64,000 bases of DNA from Christiangramia forsetii KT0803. GTDB taxonomy: Bacteria > Bacteroidota > Bacteroidia > Flavobacteriales > Flavobacteriaceae. The translations under genes and the position numbers were made by a program. The notes beneath the pieces were generated by a model. The model was given only the letters and a program-made list of their open reading frames with translations, did not search any database and was not told the DNA's origin. The stretch's first letter is position 1; every line of letters starts with the position of its first letter. The DNA is taken from the NCBI RefSeq assembly GCF_000060345.1, contig NC_008571.1, forward strand, positions 2,852,001 to 2,916,000, read 5' to 3'. This document shows positions 1 to 9,977 of this stretch, one piece after another.

Positions 1-846
1 CATACCATCCTTACAAATAGAAAGCTTATCCAATTCACCAATTAAAGGTGAGTCATAAAAAGTGACCGTGACTTCATCTTCTTCTGTCTTATTCTCAATC
101 TCATCTATAATAACTAATTTGTAGTCTCCAGATTCTGTTACCGTATAAGTGGGACCGGTTTCATTGGGAATAGCTTCATACTGGGCAGTATCTTCATTAT
201 AAACAAACCATTCATAAGTAACCGCTTCATCTGTCGAACCATCTAGTATATATTGATCATCATCACAAACTGAAATACTCCCTCCAAGATCAAGATCTAA
301 TATTGAACAATCGGTAGATCCCTGTCCGCTATTGGTTTGCTCAAGGCTAATAAAGCCCGGAACCTGTTCAAAATTTGTTATTACTACTACATAAATATCA
401 TTTGCCTGCGCATCGGGAATCGACATAAACTCTACAGCATCTGGAAGATAACTGCAATCCACAATTTTATTTGCACTAAGCGATGTACTAGAGCAATAAT
501 CATCCCCGCGCTCAAAAGGCCCCCAGACAACGAAGTCCACATCTAAGGCGGCACCAGATCCATTAATATTCTGATATTGAGAAATACGAAACCTAAGATC
601 TCCCTCATTCTCTATCTGTAAAAAAAACCAGGCTGGATAAGGCTGATCATCTAAACATCCATAGTTAGGTCCCAGCTCTCCGCTAATTTGAGTACTATTC
701 TGAAAATTAGCATTTGGAAATGTTAATCGCTCTTCACCAGCGCAAAAAGGCTCAATATCGGCACATCTTGTCCCCTGAGCGTTTATCGAATTCATCGAAA
801 ATAGCCCCAAAATAAAAATCAATAATATTCTTAATATTATTTTCAT
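1..846 (-). CDS. Secreted protein, N-terminal part (C-terminus beyond the left edge)
   Basis: The reading frame is open from an ATG at 846 to the left edge (282 codons, no stop). It starts with a signal peptide (MKIILRILLIFILGLFSMNS, then INAQG), as for Sec-exported proteins. The mature part begins with GTRCADIEPFCAGEERLTFPN, a cysteine-bearing start I associate with large flavobacterial surface proteins. Near the left edge a stretch ending YTVTESGDYKLVI looks like an Ig/PKD-like beta-sandwich module. Proteins of this shape are often long and end in a type B type IX secretion sorting domain, but that part would lie outside the window, so the secretion route is inference. It is divergent from folE. 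Function is unknown; adhesin or gliding-associated surface protein are possibilities. Confidence 0.75.
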   Translation of the reverse strand, partial: MKIILRILLIFILGLFSMNSINAQGTRCADIEPFCAGEERLTFPNANFQNSTQISGELGPNYGCLDDQPYPAWFFLQIENEGDLRFRISQYQNINGSGAALDVDFVVWGPFERGDDYCSSTSLSANKIVDCSYLPDAVEFMSIPDAQANDIYVVVITNFEQVPGFISLEQTNSGQGSTDCSILDLDLGGSISVCDDDQYILDGSTDEAVTYEWFVYNEDTAQYEAIPNETGPTYTVTESGDYKLVIIDEIENKTEEDEVTVTFYDSPLIGELDKLSICKDGM

Positions 847-945
847 TCCCAACAAAAAGTTAGCCAATGCAAAATATGAAATAATGCACAGACATGCAGT
901 TAAGGCTTATCTAATTTTGAATACGGCTAGAACCTTATAAATATG

Positions 946-953
946 TATCTTTG
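946..953 (+). promoter_or_regulatory. Bacteroidota -7 promoter element for folE
   Basis: TATCTTTG matches the TAnnTTTG -7 consensus of this phylum exactly, about 42 bases before the folE ATG. No convincing -33 TTG at the usual 17-23 base spacing is visible. Confidence 0.5.
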
Positions 954-994
954 CAAGCCAATACGGTTTTTACCGACTATTATTGCAAAAGAGC

Positions 995-1672
995 ATGAAA
1001 GTAGATAAAATATTGAATGAAATAGAAGAGATGGGTGACGCCCATGCAGGCAGTAGCGCAAATAATCCGCTAAGGGAAGATGCGTTCGATCTAAGTGATG
1101 AGGAAAAAATTGAACTGATTAAAAAAGATGTCAGGAATATTTTAGACACATTGGGTCTGGATCTTAATGACGATAGCCTGAAAGGTACTCCACAAAGAGT
1201 CGCCAAAATGTTTGTGAATGAAATTTTTTCCGGACTTCACCCCAAAAGAAAACCGAAAGCCTCAACTTTCGAAAATAAATATCAATACGGGGAAATGCTG
1301 GTTGAAAAGAATATCACTGTATATTCTACCTGTGAGCACCACCTTCTTCCAATTGTTGGAAAAGCTCATGTGGCCTATATTTCTAACGGAACTGTAGTTG
1401 GTTTATCCAAAATGAACCGAATTGTTGACTATTTCGCAAAAAGACCACAGGTACAGGAACGTATGACGATGCAAATCGTGCATGAACTTCAAAATGTACT
1501 GGGAACACCAGATGTGGCCTGCGTTATAGATGCTAAGCATCTTTGTGTAAATAGCAGAGGAATTCGTGATATAGAAAGCAGTACGGTTACCAGCGAATTT
1601 GGAGGAGCATTTAAAAAGAAAGAAGTTAGAAGAGAATTTCTGGATTATATTAAATTAGACACATCGTTCTAA
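995..1672 (+). CDS. folE: GTP cyclohydrolase I
   Basis: Converts GTP to 7,8-dihydroneopterin triphosphate, the first step of tetrahydrofolate and pterin synthesis, in the cytosol. The 225-residue protein has the typical length. Zinc ligands are visible in STCEHHLLP (Cys113 and the following His pair) and Cys184 in KHLCVNSRG; the C-terminal part ends with the family's SEFGGAFK-type segment. The frame can be extended to a TTG at 983, but the ATG at 995 is preferred because it is a normal start codon. cysS follows 22 bases downstream on the same strand, so the two are probably co-transcribed. Confidence 0.96.
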
Positions 1673-1694
1673 TAATTCAAAATACATTTATTAC

Positions 1695-3179
1695 ATGGCG
1701 CTTTACCAGGAACAAAGCCTGAAACTTTACAACTCAATGAGTGGTGAAAAAGAGACTTTCACCCCGATTAACGAAGGAAACGTAGGCATGTACGTTTGCG
1801 GACCCACGGTTTACAGTAATGTGCACCTGGGCAACTGCCGAACATTTATGTCTTTCGATCTTGTTTTTAGATACTTAAAGCACCTTGGTTATAAAGTTCG
1901 CTATGTAAGAAACATTACCGATGCCGGTCATCTTGAAAACGATGCTGACAGCGGTGAAGATAGAATTGCAAAAAAAGCCAGGCTGGAGCAGATTGAACCC
2001 ATGGAAGTGGTTCAAAAATATACGGTTGACTTTCATAATATCCTTAATAAATTCAACAATTATCCTCCAAGTATAGAGCCAACGGCTACTGGCCATATTG
2101 TTGAGCAAATTGAGATCATTAAGACGATTCTTGATAATGGCTTTGCTTATGAGGCCAATGGATCGGTTTATTTTGATGTAGTAAAATTCAACAAGGAGCA
2201 TTCATACGGCAAACTAAGTGGTAGAGCGATTGAAGATATGATCGCCAATACCAGGGAACTTTCTGCGCAGAGCGACAAAAGAAGCCCTCAGGATTTTGCT
2301 TTATGGAAAAAAGCAGAGCCTCAACATATTATGAGGTGGCCTTCTCCATGGAGTGACGGCTTCCCCGGCTGGCATCTTGAATGTACTGTGATGAGCACAA
2401 AATATCTTGGCGAAGAATTTGACATTCATGGCGGCGGAATGGATCTTAAATTCCCTCATCATGAATGCGAAATTGCCCAGGGTGAAGCTGCAACGGGAAA
2501 ATCTCCGGTTAATTACTGGCTTCACGCAAACATGCTTACTCTAAACGGTAAGAAAATGGCTAAAAGTACCGGGAACTTTATTCTTCCGGAACAAATTTTT
2601 ACCGGAAATAACGAGGTACTCACCAAGGCATTTTCTCCCAATGTGGTAAGATTCTTTGTACTTCAAGCCCATTACAGAAGCATTCTTGATTTCTCTAGTG
2701 ATGCACTTTTAGGTAGTGAAAAAGGTTTCAATAGATTGATGGACGCCTACCGCTCTATTGAAGAACTTCCTGCTTCTGATAAATCTGATTTTAATCTTAG
2801 CGAATGGAAACAATCTTGCTATGATGCCATGAATGATGATTTTAACAGCCCTATTCTTATCGCTAAGCTATTTGATGCTGTAAAGACTATTAACGGCATT
2901 AAGGATGGTTCAATTCAAATTACTGATACAGATAAAGAAGAGTTCAAAGCTACCATGAGTGCCTTTATGTTTGATATATTAGGTCTTATTGATGCTGCTT
3001 CAGAAAATAAGAACGAAGGAGACAAACTCGCCGGAACCATTGAGCTTTTGATAAAGTTGAGAGCCGATGCCAGAAATAATAAAGATTTTGCCTTAAGCGA
3101 TCAGATTAGGGATCGATTACAGGAAATAGGAATTCAACTTAAAGATGGTAAAGAGGGAACCTCTTTTTCCGTAAAATGA
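1695..3179 (+). CDS. cysS: Cysteinyl-tRNA synthetase
   Basis: Charges tRNA-Cys with cysteine. This is a class I synthetase of 494 residues, the normal size. The zinc site begins at Cys35 (VCGPTVY) and continues with Cys230 and the HHECE segment (255-259). The HIGH-type motif is HLGN (44-47) and the KMSKS-type loop is KMAKS (287-291). The C-terminal DALR-like helical region contains [18 protein letters not shown]. The stop codon overlaps the start of yidD (ATGA), so translation of the two is probably coupled. Confidence 0.97.
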
Positions 3180-3436
3180 TCTTTAGGATGCTGAATCGAT
3201 GGTTGAGTTATATATTGACCTCTTTAGTTCAGTTTTACAAGAAATTTATTTCTCCACTTACGCCTGCGACTTGCAGATACGAACCATCATGCTCCAGTTA
3301 TATGCTTAAAGCAATTGAAACTCATGGTGCTTTTAAAGGATTCTGGCTTGGTATTAAAAGAATTGCGAGATGTAATCCGTGGGGAGGCTGTGGTTACGAT
3401 CCTGTTCCGGGAAAATCCGAAGACAAATCGAGCTAA
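3176..3436 (+). CDS. yidD: Membrane protein insertion efficiency factor YidD
   Basis: Small membrane-associated protein thought to help YidC-dependent insertion of inner-membrane proteins. The 86-residue sequence carries the family hallmarks: [20 protein letters not shown], then [15 protein letters not shown]. An N-terminal amphipathic/hydrophobic helix precedes them. The start at 3176 overlaps the cysS stop by four bases; an alternative Met lies at 3188. Residues after YDPVP are a short polar tail. Confidence 0.95.
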
Positions 3437-3481
3437 AGAAATCGCAAATATGTATATTTACGGCTAATCAAATAAATCTGT

Positions 3482-4306
3482 ATGCTTTTTAATGCTATTC
3501 GATGGAATCCATCCGAAGGACTTGATTTAGGATTCTTAACCCTTCACTATTATAGCGTAATGTTTATCATCGCTTTTACGTTAGGCTGGTATATCATGAA
3601 AAGTATTTATACCCGCGAAGGTATTTCTATAGAAAAATTAGATTCTCTATTTATATATACGGTTCTCGCAACCCTGATCGGTGCAAGACTAGGTCACGTT
3701 ATATTCTATGATTGGGAATATTTTCAAAATCATTTATTAGAGATATTCCTCCCTGTTCGCTTTGAACCGGAATTTGAATTTACCGGATTCAGGGGATTAG
3801 CGAGTCACGGAGCAGCTATAGGTATTATAGTTGCAATGTACCTCTATGCAAAAAGAATTATTCAAAAACCGGTACTTTGGATCCTGGACAGAATTGTAAT
3901 ACCTGTTGCCAGTGGAGCTATTTTCGTAAGGATTGGAAATTTTATAAATTCTGAAATTATAGGAAAACCCACCAATTCAGATTACGGGATCATATTTGAA
4001 AAATTAGGAGAAGACTTTGCGAGACATCCGGCTCAGTTATATGAATCTGCATGTTATCTGGCCATTTTTCTAATTTTATGGTTCTTATACTGGAAAACGG
4101 AGAAACGCTTTAAAACGGGTTATATCTTTGGCTTATTCCTCGTGCTATTATGGACGGTAAGATTCTTTATTGAATTTATAAAAGAGCCCCAGGTAGGCGA
4201 ACGTGCGAACTGGTTATTGAATACCGGTCAATGGCTAAGCATTCCATTTGTGATTGCCGGTCTATACTTTATGTACAGGCCTACCAGGCAAAAAACAGTT
4301 GCATGA
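3482..4306 (+). CDS. lgt: Prolipoprotein diacylglyceryl transferase
   Basis: Transfers diacylglycerol from phosphatidylglycerol to the lipobox cysteine of prolipoproteins in the inner membrane. It has 274 residues with about seven hydrophobic segments. Signatures seen are RGLASHGAAIGI (104-115), FVRIGNFINSEIIG (148-161) and RHPAQLYE (181-188). A TATATTTA element at 3453-3460 may give it its own promoter. Its stop overlaps the start of the downstream lipoprotein gene by four bases. The many predicted lipoproteins in the window (lipobox Cys) are its substrates. Confidence 0.96.
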   Translation: MLFNAIRWNPSEGLDLGFLTLHYYSVMFIIAFTLGWYIMKSIYTREGISIEKLDSLFIYTVLATLIGARLGHVIFYDWEYFQNHLLEIFLPVRFEPEFEFTGFRGLASHGAAIGIIVAMYLYAKRIIQKPVLWILDRIVIPVASGAIFVRIGNFINSEIIGKPTNSDYGIIFEKLGEDFARHPAQLYESACYLAIFLILWFLYWKTEKRFKTGYIFGLFLVLLWTVRFFIEFIKEPQVGERANWLLNTGQWLSIPFVIAGLYFMYRPTRQKTVA

Positions 4307-4803
4307 AAAAACGAATATTAAGCCTGGCAACATTATCACTTTTCTTTAGCTTATCATTTACTTCTTGCGATAATGACGAAAAGAAGGAAGAAAGCATTGA
4401 AACCGACCCAATTACTTTCACCAAAGAAGGTGAATTATATCTCATTAAAGCTTCAGGAGATACTCTCAAAAAACTGGACATTGAACTTGCTGAAAGTGAT
4501 TATGAACACCAGACAGGTTTGATGTACCGTGAAAGCATGGAGGAGAACCAGGGGATGCTTTTCATTTATAATTCTGAAAGAGTAAGGAACTTCTATATGA
4601 AGAACACTTACATTTCTCTTGATATCATTTATTATGAAGCAGACAGTACTCTTGTAAGCATTCAAAAAAATACAACTCCAAGGGATGAAACTTCGTTACC
4701 TTCTGAAGGACCTGCACAGTATATTCTTGAAGTAAACGGTGGGTTATCTGATCAATGGGGATTGGAACAGGATGATAAGTTCAGTTTAAAAAAAATTGAA
4801 TAA
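4303..4803 (+). CDS. DUF192 family lipoprotein
   Basis: A 166-residue protein with a lipoprotein signal: MKKRILSLATLSLFFSLSFT followed by SCDND, with the lipidated Cys at 22. The mature part matches the DUF192 family (YEHQTGLMYRESM, NQGMLFIY, FYMKNTYISLDIIYY, YILEVNGG). Family members are small periplasmic or outer-membrane-anchored proteins of unknown biochemical role. The ATG at 4303 was chosen over a longer frame because it gives the signal peptide and the ATGA overlap with lgt. Confidence 0.9.
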   Translation: MKKRILSLATLSLFFSLSFTSCDNDEKKEESIETDPITFTKEGELYLIKASGDTLKKLDIELAESDYEHQTGLMYRESMEENQGMLFIYNSERVRNFYMKNTYISLDIIYYEADSTLVSIQKNTTPRDETSLPSEGPAQYILEVNGGLSDQWGLEQDDKFSLKKIE

Positions 4804-4805
4804 AA

Positions 4806-5711
4806 TTACTTTTCAAGTAGGTAAATAAGCTTCTGCTCGATTAGAAAATCAATTGTCTTTTCTCTTAATGAATCTACCTGAGAATTCTGGACTACAACAT
4901 TGAAATTATATCTCATGTAGTTTTCGGTTTGTAGTAACCTGAAGTTTTTATCGCAGAATCTTAGATCATGAGGATCTTTCAAAAATTTATAAAAGAATCT
5001 AGCTTCTACATTTTTTGCAATTAAAGTATCATCACTTATATTTTTAATTGAACTTATCTTATCGTTAAATTTGGGAACTCTTTTCCATTCTACCGTAATT
5101 TCTGAATTTTCAAACCTGTTTATTTCTTCATCGGGATACTGAACAGCTAAAACCGCAATGACCATCATGGTAGAATTCCAGATCACATGGGATAAAACAG
5201 CCCTAAAAATCCCAAAATTCAAAATTATCCAGATAAAAAGTGAACCCAGGGCAAACTGAAAAAATGCAAAATAGAACATAGCGGGATCTACTAATTCCTC
5301 CATTTTATAATGAACTGATGTAAACAACAGGATATTAAGAAACATGGAAAGATCTTTCATATATCTAATTTCAAATCTTATTGATAATATGTACGATATT
5401 CCAAAAAAGATCAATAAAATTATACTGAGGATTCCTGCTTCAGTAAGAAGAACAAATACTGGTAATAAAATGAAAGAAATTATCCTGAATACTTTTTTAG
5501 AGGTGTAAATGCCCCGAAAGACGAACTCCTCATAAATTGGAGCCAGGATTGCAACAGCAAGAACAGTTATTCCAAAAGCTAGATCAGAGAAATTTCTGGA
5601 ACCCTGTACTAATTTCTCTCCAATGTTCAGCAATAAGATTACAGCAATGATCATGCTGAAAATAGCTAAAAATAGCAACCAGTTTTTATGTGTGTTTTTT
5701 AGCAAGTTCAT
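4806..5711 (-). CDS. CPBP family intramembrane metalloprotease with C-terminal soluble part
   Basis: Predicted multi-pass membrane protein of 301 residues. The CPBP (CAAX protease/bacteriocin-processing, Abi) motifs are all visible: EEFVFRG with Glu61-Glu62 and Arg66, FTSVH with Phe130 and His134, and HVIWN with His175 and Asn179. Family members are glutamic/metal-type intramembrane endopeptidases; the substrate here is unknown. After the last membrane segment (about residue 195) there are roughly 100 polar residues with no family I recognise. The gene converges on the DUF192 lipoprotein gene with two bases between them. Confidence 0.85.
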   Translation of the reverse strand: MNLLKNTHKNWLLFLAIFSMIIAVILLLNIGEKLVQGSRNFSDLAFGITVLAVAILAPIYEEFVFRGIYTSKKVFRIISFILLPVFVLLTEAGILSIILLIFFGISYILSIRFEIRYMKDLSMFLNILLFTSVHYKMEELVDPAMFYFAFFQFALGSLFIWIILNFGIFRAVLSHVIWNSTMMVIAVLAVQYPDEEINRFENSEITVEWKRVPKFNDKISSIKNISDDTLIAKNVEARFFYKFLKDPHDLRFCDKNFRLLQTENYMRYNFNVVVQNSQVDSLREKTIDFLIEQKLIYLLEK

Positions 5712-5731
5712 CCTAAAGATTTAGGTCAAAA

Positions 5732-5763
5732 AAAAATGCTTTTCCAAGAAGAAAAGCATTTTT
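5732..5763 (-). terminator. Rho-independent terminator of secDF
   Basis: A perfect 13-base stem (5732-5744 with 5751-5763) with a six-base loop, followed on the minus strand by a run of T. It lies just after the secDF stop. Confidence 0.88.
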
Positions 5764-5785
5764 AATTCTATTATCTACATCATGT

Positions 5786-8700
5786 TTAAACAGTAGTTGC
5801 CTCTTCTGTCTTAGGCTTTTCTTTCTTCTGAATAGATGACTTCTTCTTCACACTATCAAACATCACCGGAGTTGCAATGAATAGCGAGGAATAAGTACCT
5901 ACAATAACACCCACAATAAGTGCGAACATAAACCCTCTAATACTTTCTCCTCCAAAAATGAAGATTGCAAGTAATACTACCAAAGTAGTAAGCGAGGTAT
6001 TCAAAGTTCTACTAATAGTACTATTTAAGGCTGCATTTACAGTCTTCCCTAACGGCCAGCTTGTATGCTCATTTACATATTCCCTAATTCTATCAAATAC
6101 AACCACGGTATCATTCAGAGAATAACCAATTACAGTTAAGATCGCAGCTATAAATGCCTGATCAATCTCCATGTTAAATGGCATCACCTTGTAAAGCAGT
6201 GAGAAAATACCTAATACTACCAGGACATCATGGAATACTGCAGTTACAGCACCCAAACTAAATTGCCATTTTCTAAAACGTAATAAGATATAAAGGAATA
6301 CCACGATCAATGACCCCAATACCGCCCAGAAGGAAGCATTTTTAATATCATCTGCAATAGTTGCACCTACTTTCATAGACTTCATTACACCAACCTGCTT
6401 ATCATCGTCTCCATCTATAAACTCTTCATAAGTTATATCTGCTGGTAGGTATGAATTTAAAGATTCATAAAGTGATTTTTGAATTTCTTCATCAACTTCA
6501 GCCCCTTCTTCATCTACTTTATACTTTGTTGTAATTTTTAACTGGTTGTCTGGTCCAAAAGTTTTTGCTTCGGCACTTCCAAAAGTAGCGACAAGGTCAT
6601 TCTGAACTTCGGTAGGATTAACATCATTGGCAAATCTTACCGTATAAGTTCTACCTCCAACAAAATCTACACCCTCGTTAAGACCCTGCGTAAGCAACGA
6701 TCCAACACTAATTACAATAAATAATCCTGAAACAACATAAGCAACTTTCCTTTTCTTAAGGAAGTCGATATTCATATTTGTAAACAGATTCTTAGTAAGA
6801 GAAGTCGTAAAATCTAAAGATTTACCTTTTATACCGTATCCATCAATAAATAATCTTGTGATAAAAATTGCAGTAAACAAAGAAGTAGCAATACCAATTA
6901 ATAAGGTAGTTGCAAATCCTTTAATAGGACCTGTTCCTAGCAGGAATAAAATAAGACCTGTTAATCCTGTAGTAATATTCGCATCAAGAATGGATGACAA
7001 TGCATTGTTGAAACCATCTTTAATAGCATCTTTTTGTACTTTACCTTTAGCCAGTTCTTCTTTAATTCTTTCAAAAATAAGAACATTCGCATCTACAGAC
7101 ATCCCTATTGTTAATACAATACCTGCAATCCCAGGCAAGGTAAGAACAGCTCCAAGACCTGCAAGAATTCCGAAAATGAATAGAATATTCACTACAAGTG
7201 CAACATCTGCAAACAGTCCCGCTTTACCATAGTAAAGGATCATCCAAATTAAAACCAGGATCAATGCTATTCCAAAGGAGTTAATACCACTATCAATAGC
7301 TTCCTGACCTAATGACGGGCCAACTACTTCACTCTGGATAATATCTGCGGAAGCAGGAAGTTTACCTGCACGCAATACGTTTGCTAAATCCTGACCTTCA
7401 GTAATTGAAAAATCTCCACTTATTTCACTTCTTCCTCCTGAAATAGCCCCAGTAGATACACCAGGTGCAGAATACACAATGTTATCTAGAACGATCGCGA
7501 TCTGGCTTTGTTCGTTAGAAGCTTTCCCTGTCATATCTTCCCAGATCTTAGCCCCGGTACCATCCATTTGCATACTTACTGCAATACGCCCTAACTGGTC
7601 ATAAGTTTGTTGAGCATCTGTAATCACACTACCACTTAATGGTGGTTCCATGTTGCGGTTACCTTTTAAAGCATATAATCCGGCAGTCTCTGTATCTTCA
7701 TCGGGAACCCCCCAAACAAATTTTGCATATCTCATTTCTGAAGGAAGCAAAGATCTAATTTGAGGATTCTGAATATAATCCATCACTTTAGCGGTATCCT
7801 GAACTTTAAAATTCGCAATTACCGGACCTCCCTGATACCCTGGAGAAACAATAAGGTCAAAAAGTGGATTATTTCCTGTTTCAACTTCCGTGCTGTCTTC
7901 AGCATCTGCCAAAAGCTCATCAATTTCACTATCACCAGAAGTTGCAGTAGAATCAGTTTCTTCTTCTGAAGCCGCTCCTTCTGAGCGTTTCATCTCAATT
8001 AATTTGTTATTGGCCTGAACAAGGAAATTTCCTATTTCATTGTTTTTGTACACATGCCAGAACTCTAATTGAGCTGTACTTTGCAGAAGGTTCTTCACCC
8101 TGCTTATATCTTTAGCTCCCGGTAATTCAACAAGAATTCTTCCTGAATTTCCAAGACGCTGAATATTTGGTTGTGTAACACCAAACTTATCTATACGCTT
8201 TCTTAATACTTCAAAAGCTGAAGTAATAGACTCATCAATCTTTTTTCTGATAACCGGTTCAACTTCTTCATTACTCATGTTGAAGTTAACCTCATCGCTT
8301 AGCGTCTTATTTGCGAAAACATCTGGCGATGCAAGTTTAGCATCCGGAATATTATTAAAAGACTCGAAGAAAAGATCTATATAATTCTCCTGGCTATCTG
8401 TTTGAGCCTCATCAGCCTCAGCGATTGCTTTTCTAAAAGCAGGATCTCTGGTATCGTTAGCCAATCCGCTTAAGATATCTCTAACCGAAATTTGAAGAAT
8501 CACGTTGATCCCTCCTTTTAAGTCAAGCCCCTTATTAAGTTCTTTGTCCTTGGCATCATTATAAGTGATTCCGGCAATAACTTCATTATTACCAATAGAA
8601 TCTAAATACCTGGCTTCTGCCTGATCACGCAGTTCTGAGTAATTCTCTTCATCTTCAGTAATACCCTGAACGGCAAACTCTTCAGCATCAGTTTCAACAT

Positions 8701-8788
8701 TATTTGTTATAAACGTAAAAGACAACTGGTATAGACATACCAGTCCAAACAAAATTGCAAAAACTTTAATCAGTCCTTTATTCTGCAT
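5786..8788 (-). CDS. secDF: Fused protein translocase subunit SecDF
   Basis: Single 1000-residue protein joining SecD (about residues 1-630) and SecF (about 640-970). These use the proton gradient to help SecYEG pull proteins across the inner membrane. Each half has one N-terminal transmembrane helix, a large periplasmic domain, then a five-helix block. Signatures seen are LDLKGGINVILQ near the start, GMSVDANVLIFERIKEE in the SecD membrane block, EGVDFVGGRTY at the SecF start, and IGYSLNDTVVVFDRIRE near the end. The fused form is common in Bacteroidota. An acidic low-complexity stretch (EEETDSTATSGDSEIDE) sits in the SecD periplasmic domain. Confidence 0.97.
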   Translation of the reverse strand: MQNKGLIKVFAILFGLVCLYQLSFTFITNNVETDAEEFAVQGITEDEENYSELRDQAEARYLDSIGNNEVIAGITYNDAKDKELNKGLDLKGGINVILQISVRDILSGLANDTRDPAFRKAIAEADEAQTDSQENYIDLFFESFNNIPDAKLASPDVFANKTLSDEVNFNMSNEEVEPVIRKKIDESITSAFEVLRKRIDKFGVTQPNIQRLGNSGRILVELPGAKDISRVKNLLQSTAQLEFWHVYKNNEIGNFLVQANNKLIEMKRSEGAASEEETDSTATSGDSEIDELLADAEDSTEVETGNNPLFDLIVSPGYQGGPVIANFKVQDTAKVMDYIQNPQIRSLLPSEMRYAKFVWGVPDEDTETAGLYALKGNRNMEPPLSGSVITDAQQTYDQLGRIAVSMQMDGTGAKIWEDMTGKASNEQSQIAIVLDNIVYSAPGVSTGAISGGRSEISGDFSITEGQDLANVLRAGKLPASADIIQSEVVGPSLGQEAIDSGINSFGIALILVLIWMILYYGKAGLFADVALVVNILFIFGILAGLGAVLTLPGIAGIVLTIGMSVDANVLIFERIKEELAKGKVQKDAIKDGFNNALSSILDANITTGLTGLILFLLGTGPIKGFATTLLIGIATSLFTAIFITRLFIDGYGIKGKSLDFTTSLTKNLFTNMNIDFLKKRKVAYVVSGLFIVISVGSLLTQGLNEGVDFVGGRTYTVRFANDVNPTEVQNDLVATFGSAEAKTFGPDNQLKITTKYKVDEEGAEVDEEIQKSLYESLNSYLPADITYEEFIDGDDDKQVGVMKSMKVGATIADDIKNASFWAVLGSLIVVFLYILLRFRKWQFSLGAVTAVFHDVLVVLGIFSLLYKVMPFNMEIDQAFIAAILTVIGYSLNDTVVVFDRIREYVNEHTSWPLGKTVNAALNSTISRTLNTSLTTLVVLLAIFIFGGESIRGFMFALIVGVIVGTYSSLFIATPVMFDSVKKKSSIQKKEKPKTEEATTV

Positions 8789-8830
8789 TATTCCTCAAAT
8801 TATTGATTATAGGTCGATTTTAAAAACGGA

Positions 8831-8838
8831 CAAATATA
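8831..8838 (-). promoter_or_regulatory. -7 promoter element for secDF
   Basis: Reads TATATTTG on the minus strand, an exact TAnnTTTG match, 42 bases before the secDF start. No clear -33 element at standard spacing. Confidence 0.5.
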
Positions 8839-8901
8839 GGACTTCATAATTCAAATCCCAATATTTTTTTTTGGATAATTTTAACTTTTAAATCCAACAA
8901 A

Positions 8902-8924
8902 AAAGCCACAAAAACTGTGGCTTT
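8902..8924 (-). terminator. Rho-independent terminator of mdh
   Basis: Nine-base perfect stem (8902-8910 with 8916-8924), five-base loop, followed by a T run on the minus strand; 32 bases after the mdh stop. Confidence 0.88.
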
Positions 8925-8956
8925 CAAGAGTATTTTGAATGAATTCTGCTAAAAAA

Positions 8957-9883
8957 TTACACGTCAAGCAATCCGTTGGTTTTCTTTACACCTTCAGCAC
9001 TCTCCTTCATTTTTGCTATTTCAGCATCATTCAACTGTAATTCCACAATTTTCTCCAAACCATCTTTTCCAAGAATAGCCGGCACTCCAATACAAAGATC
9101 ATTTAGTCCATACTCTCCTTCTAATAAAGCTGAACATGGAAACATTTTCTTCTGGTCACAAGCAATCGCCTGCACCAATCCAGAAACGGCAGCTCCCGGG
9201 GCGTACCATGCACTGGTTCCTAATAACTTCGTTAAAGTTGCTCCTCCTACTTTAGTATCTTCAGAAACCTGGTTTAACCTGTCTTCTGATAAAAATGCCT
9301 TTACAGGAACAGAGTTTCTGGTAGCCAGCCTTGTAAGAGGCACCATTCCGGTATCACTGTGACCACCAATTACCATTCCGTCAACATCTGATGGAGGACA
9401 CTCTAAAGCTTCACTTAATCTATACTTAAAACGAGCGCTATCTAATGCACCACCCATTCCTATAATTTTATTTTTTGGAAGCCCTGTAGTTTTATGCACC
9501 AAATAAGTCATAGTATCCATTGGATTACTAACCACGATAAGTGTCACATTTGGTGAATGCTTAATTAGACTAGCAGAAACTTCTTTCACGATCCCTGCAT
9601 TAATCCCAATCAATTCTTCTCTGGTCATTCCCGGCTTACGTGGTATACCACTTGTAATTACAGCGATATCACTATTTGCCGTTTTTGAATAATCGTTCGT
9701 ACTTCCTGTTATTTTTGTATCGAAGCCATTAAGAGTTGCTGTTTGCATAAGATCCATTGCTTTACCTTCAGCATAGCCTTCTTTAATATCAAGCAATACA
9801 ACTTCTGAAGCAAAATTTTTAATGGCGACATATTCAGCACAGCTGGCACCTACGGCACCTGCTCCTACGATGGTAACTTTCAT
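8957..9883 (-). CDS. mdh: Malate dehydrogenase
   Basis: Interconverts malate and oxaloacetate with NAD in the citric acid cycle. It has 308 residues, of the LDH-like type. Visible are the Rossmann loop GAGAVGAS (7-14), Asp32 at the end of the second strand (favours NAD over NADP), substrate-binding arginines in the segment PRKPGMTR (81-88), LDSARFKYRL with Asp148 and Arg151, and the catalytic His175 in GGHSDTGMVPL. It stands alone, with its own terminator. Confidence 0.96.
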   Translation of the reverse strand: MKVTIVGAGAVGASCAEYVAIKNFASEVVLLDIKEGYAEGKAMDLMQTATLNGFDTKITGSTNDYSKTANSDIAVITSGIPRKPGMTREELIGINAGIVKEVSASLIKHSPNVTLIVVSNPMDTMTYLVHKTTGLPKNKIIGMGGALDSARFKYRLSEALECPPSDVDGMVIGGHSDTGMVPLTRLATRNSVPVKAFLSEDRLNQVSEDTKVGGATLTKLLGTSAWYAPGAAVSGLVQAIACDQKKMFPCSALLEGEYGLNDLCIGVPAILGKDGLEKIVELQLNDAEIAKMKESAEGVKKTNGLLDV

Positions 9884-9977
9884 GTTAAAATATTATTTAA
9901 TTACTATTAATAATGATTGCGAAATTACGAATAATGAGGCAGTATTAATAATAAGGAATGGTTAAATCATTTTCCTA

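Noticed and set aside
337-546. 69-codon plus-strand frame
   Set aside because: Lies wholly inside the minus-strand secreted protein gene and has no family features.
983-994. Upstream TTG start for folE
   Set aside because: The ATG at 995 is a stronger start and gives a normal-length protein.
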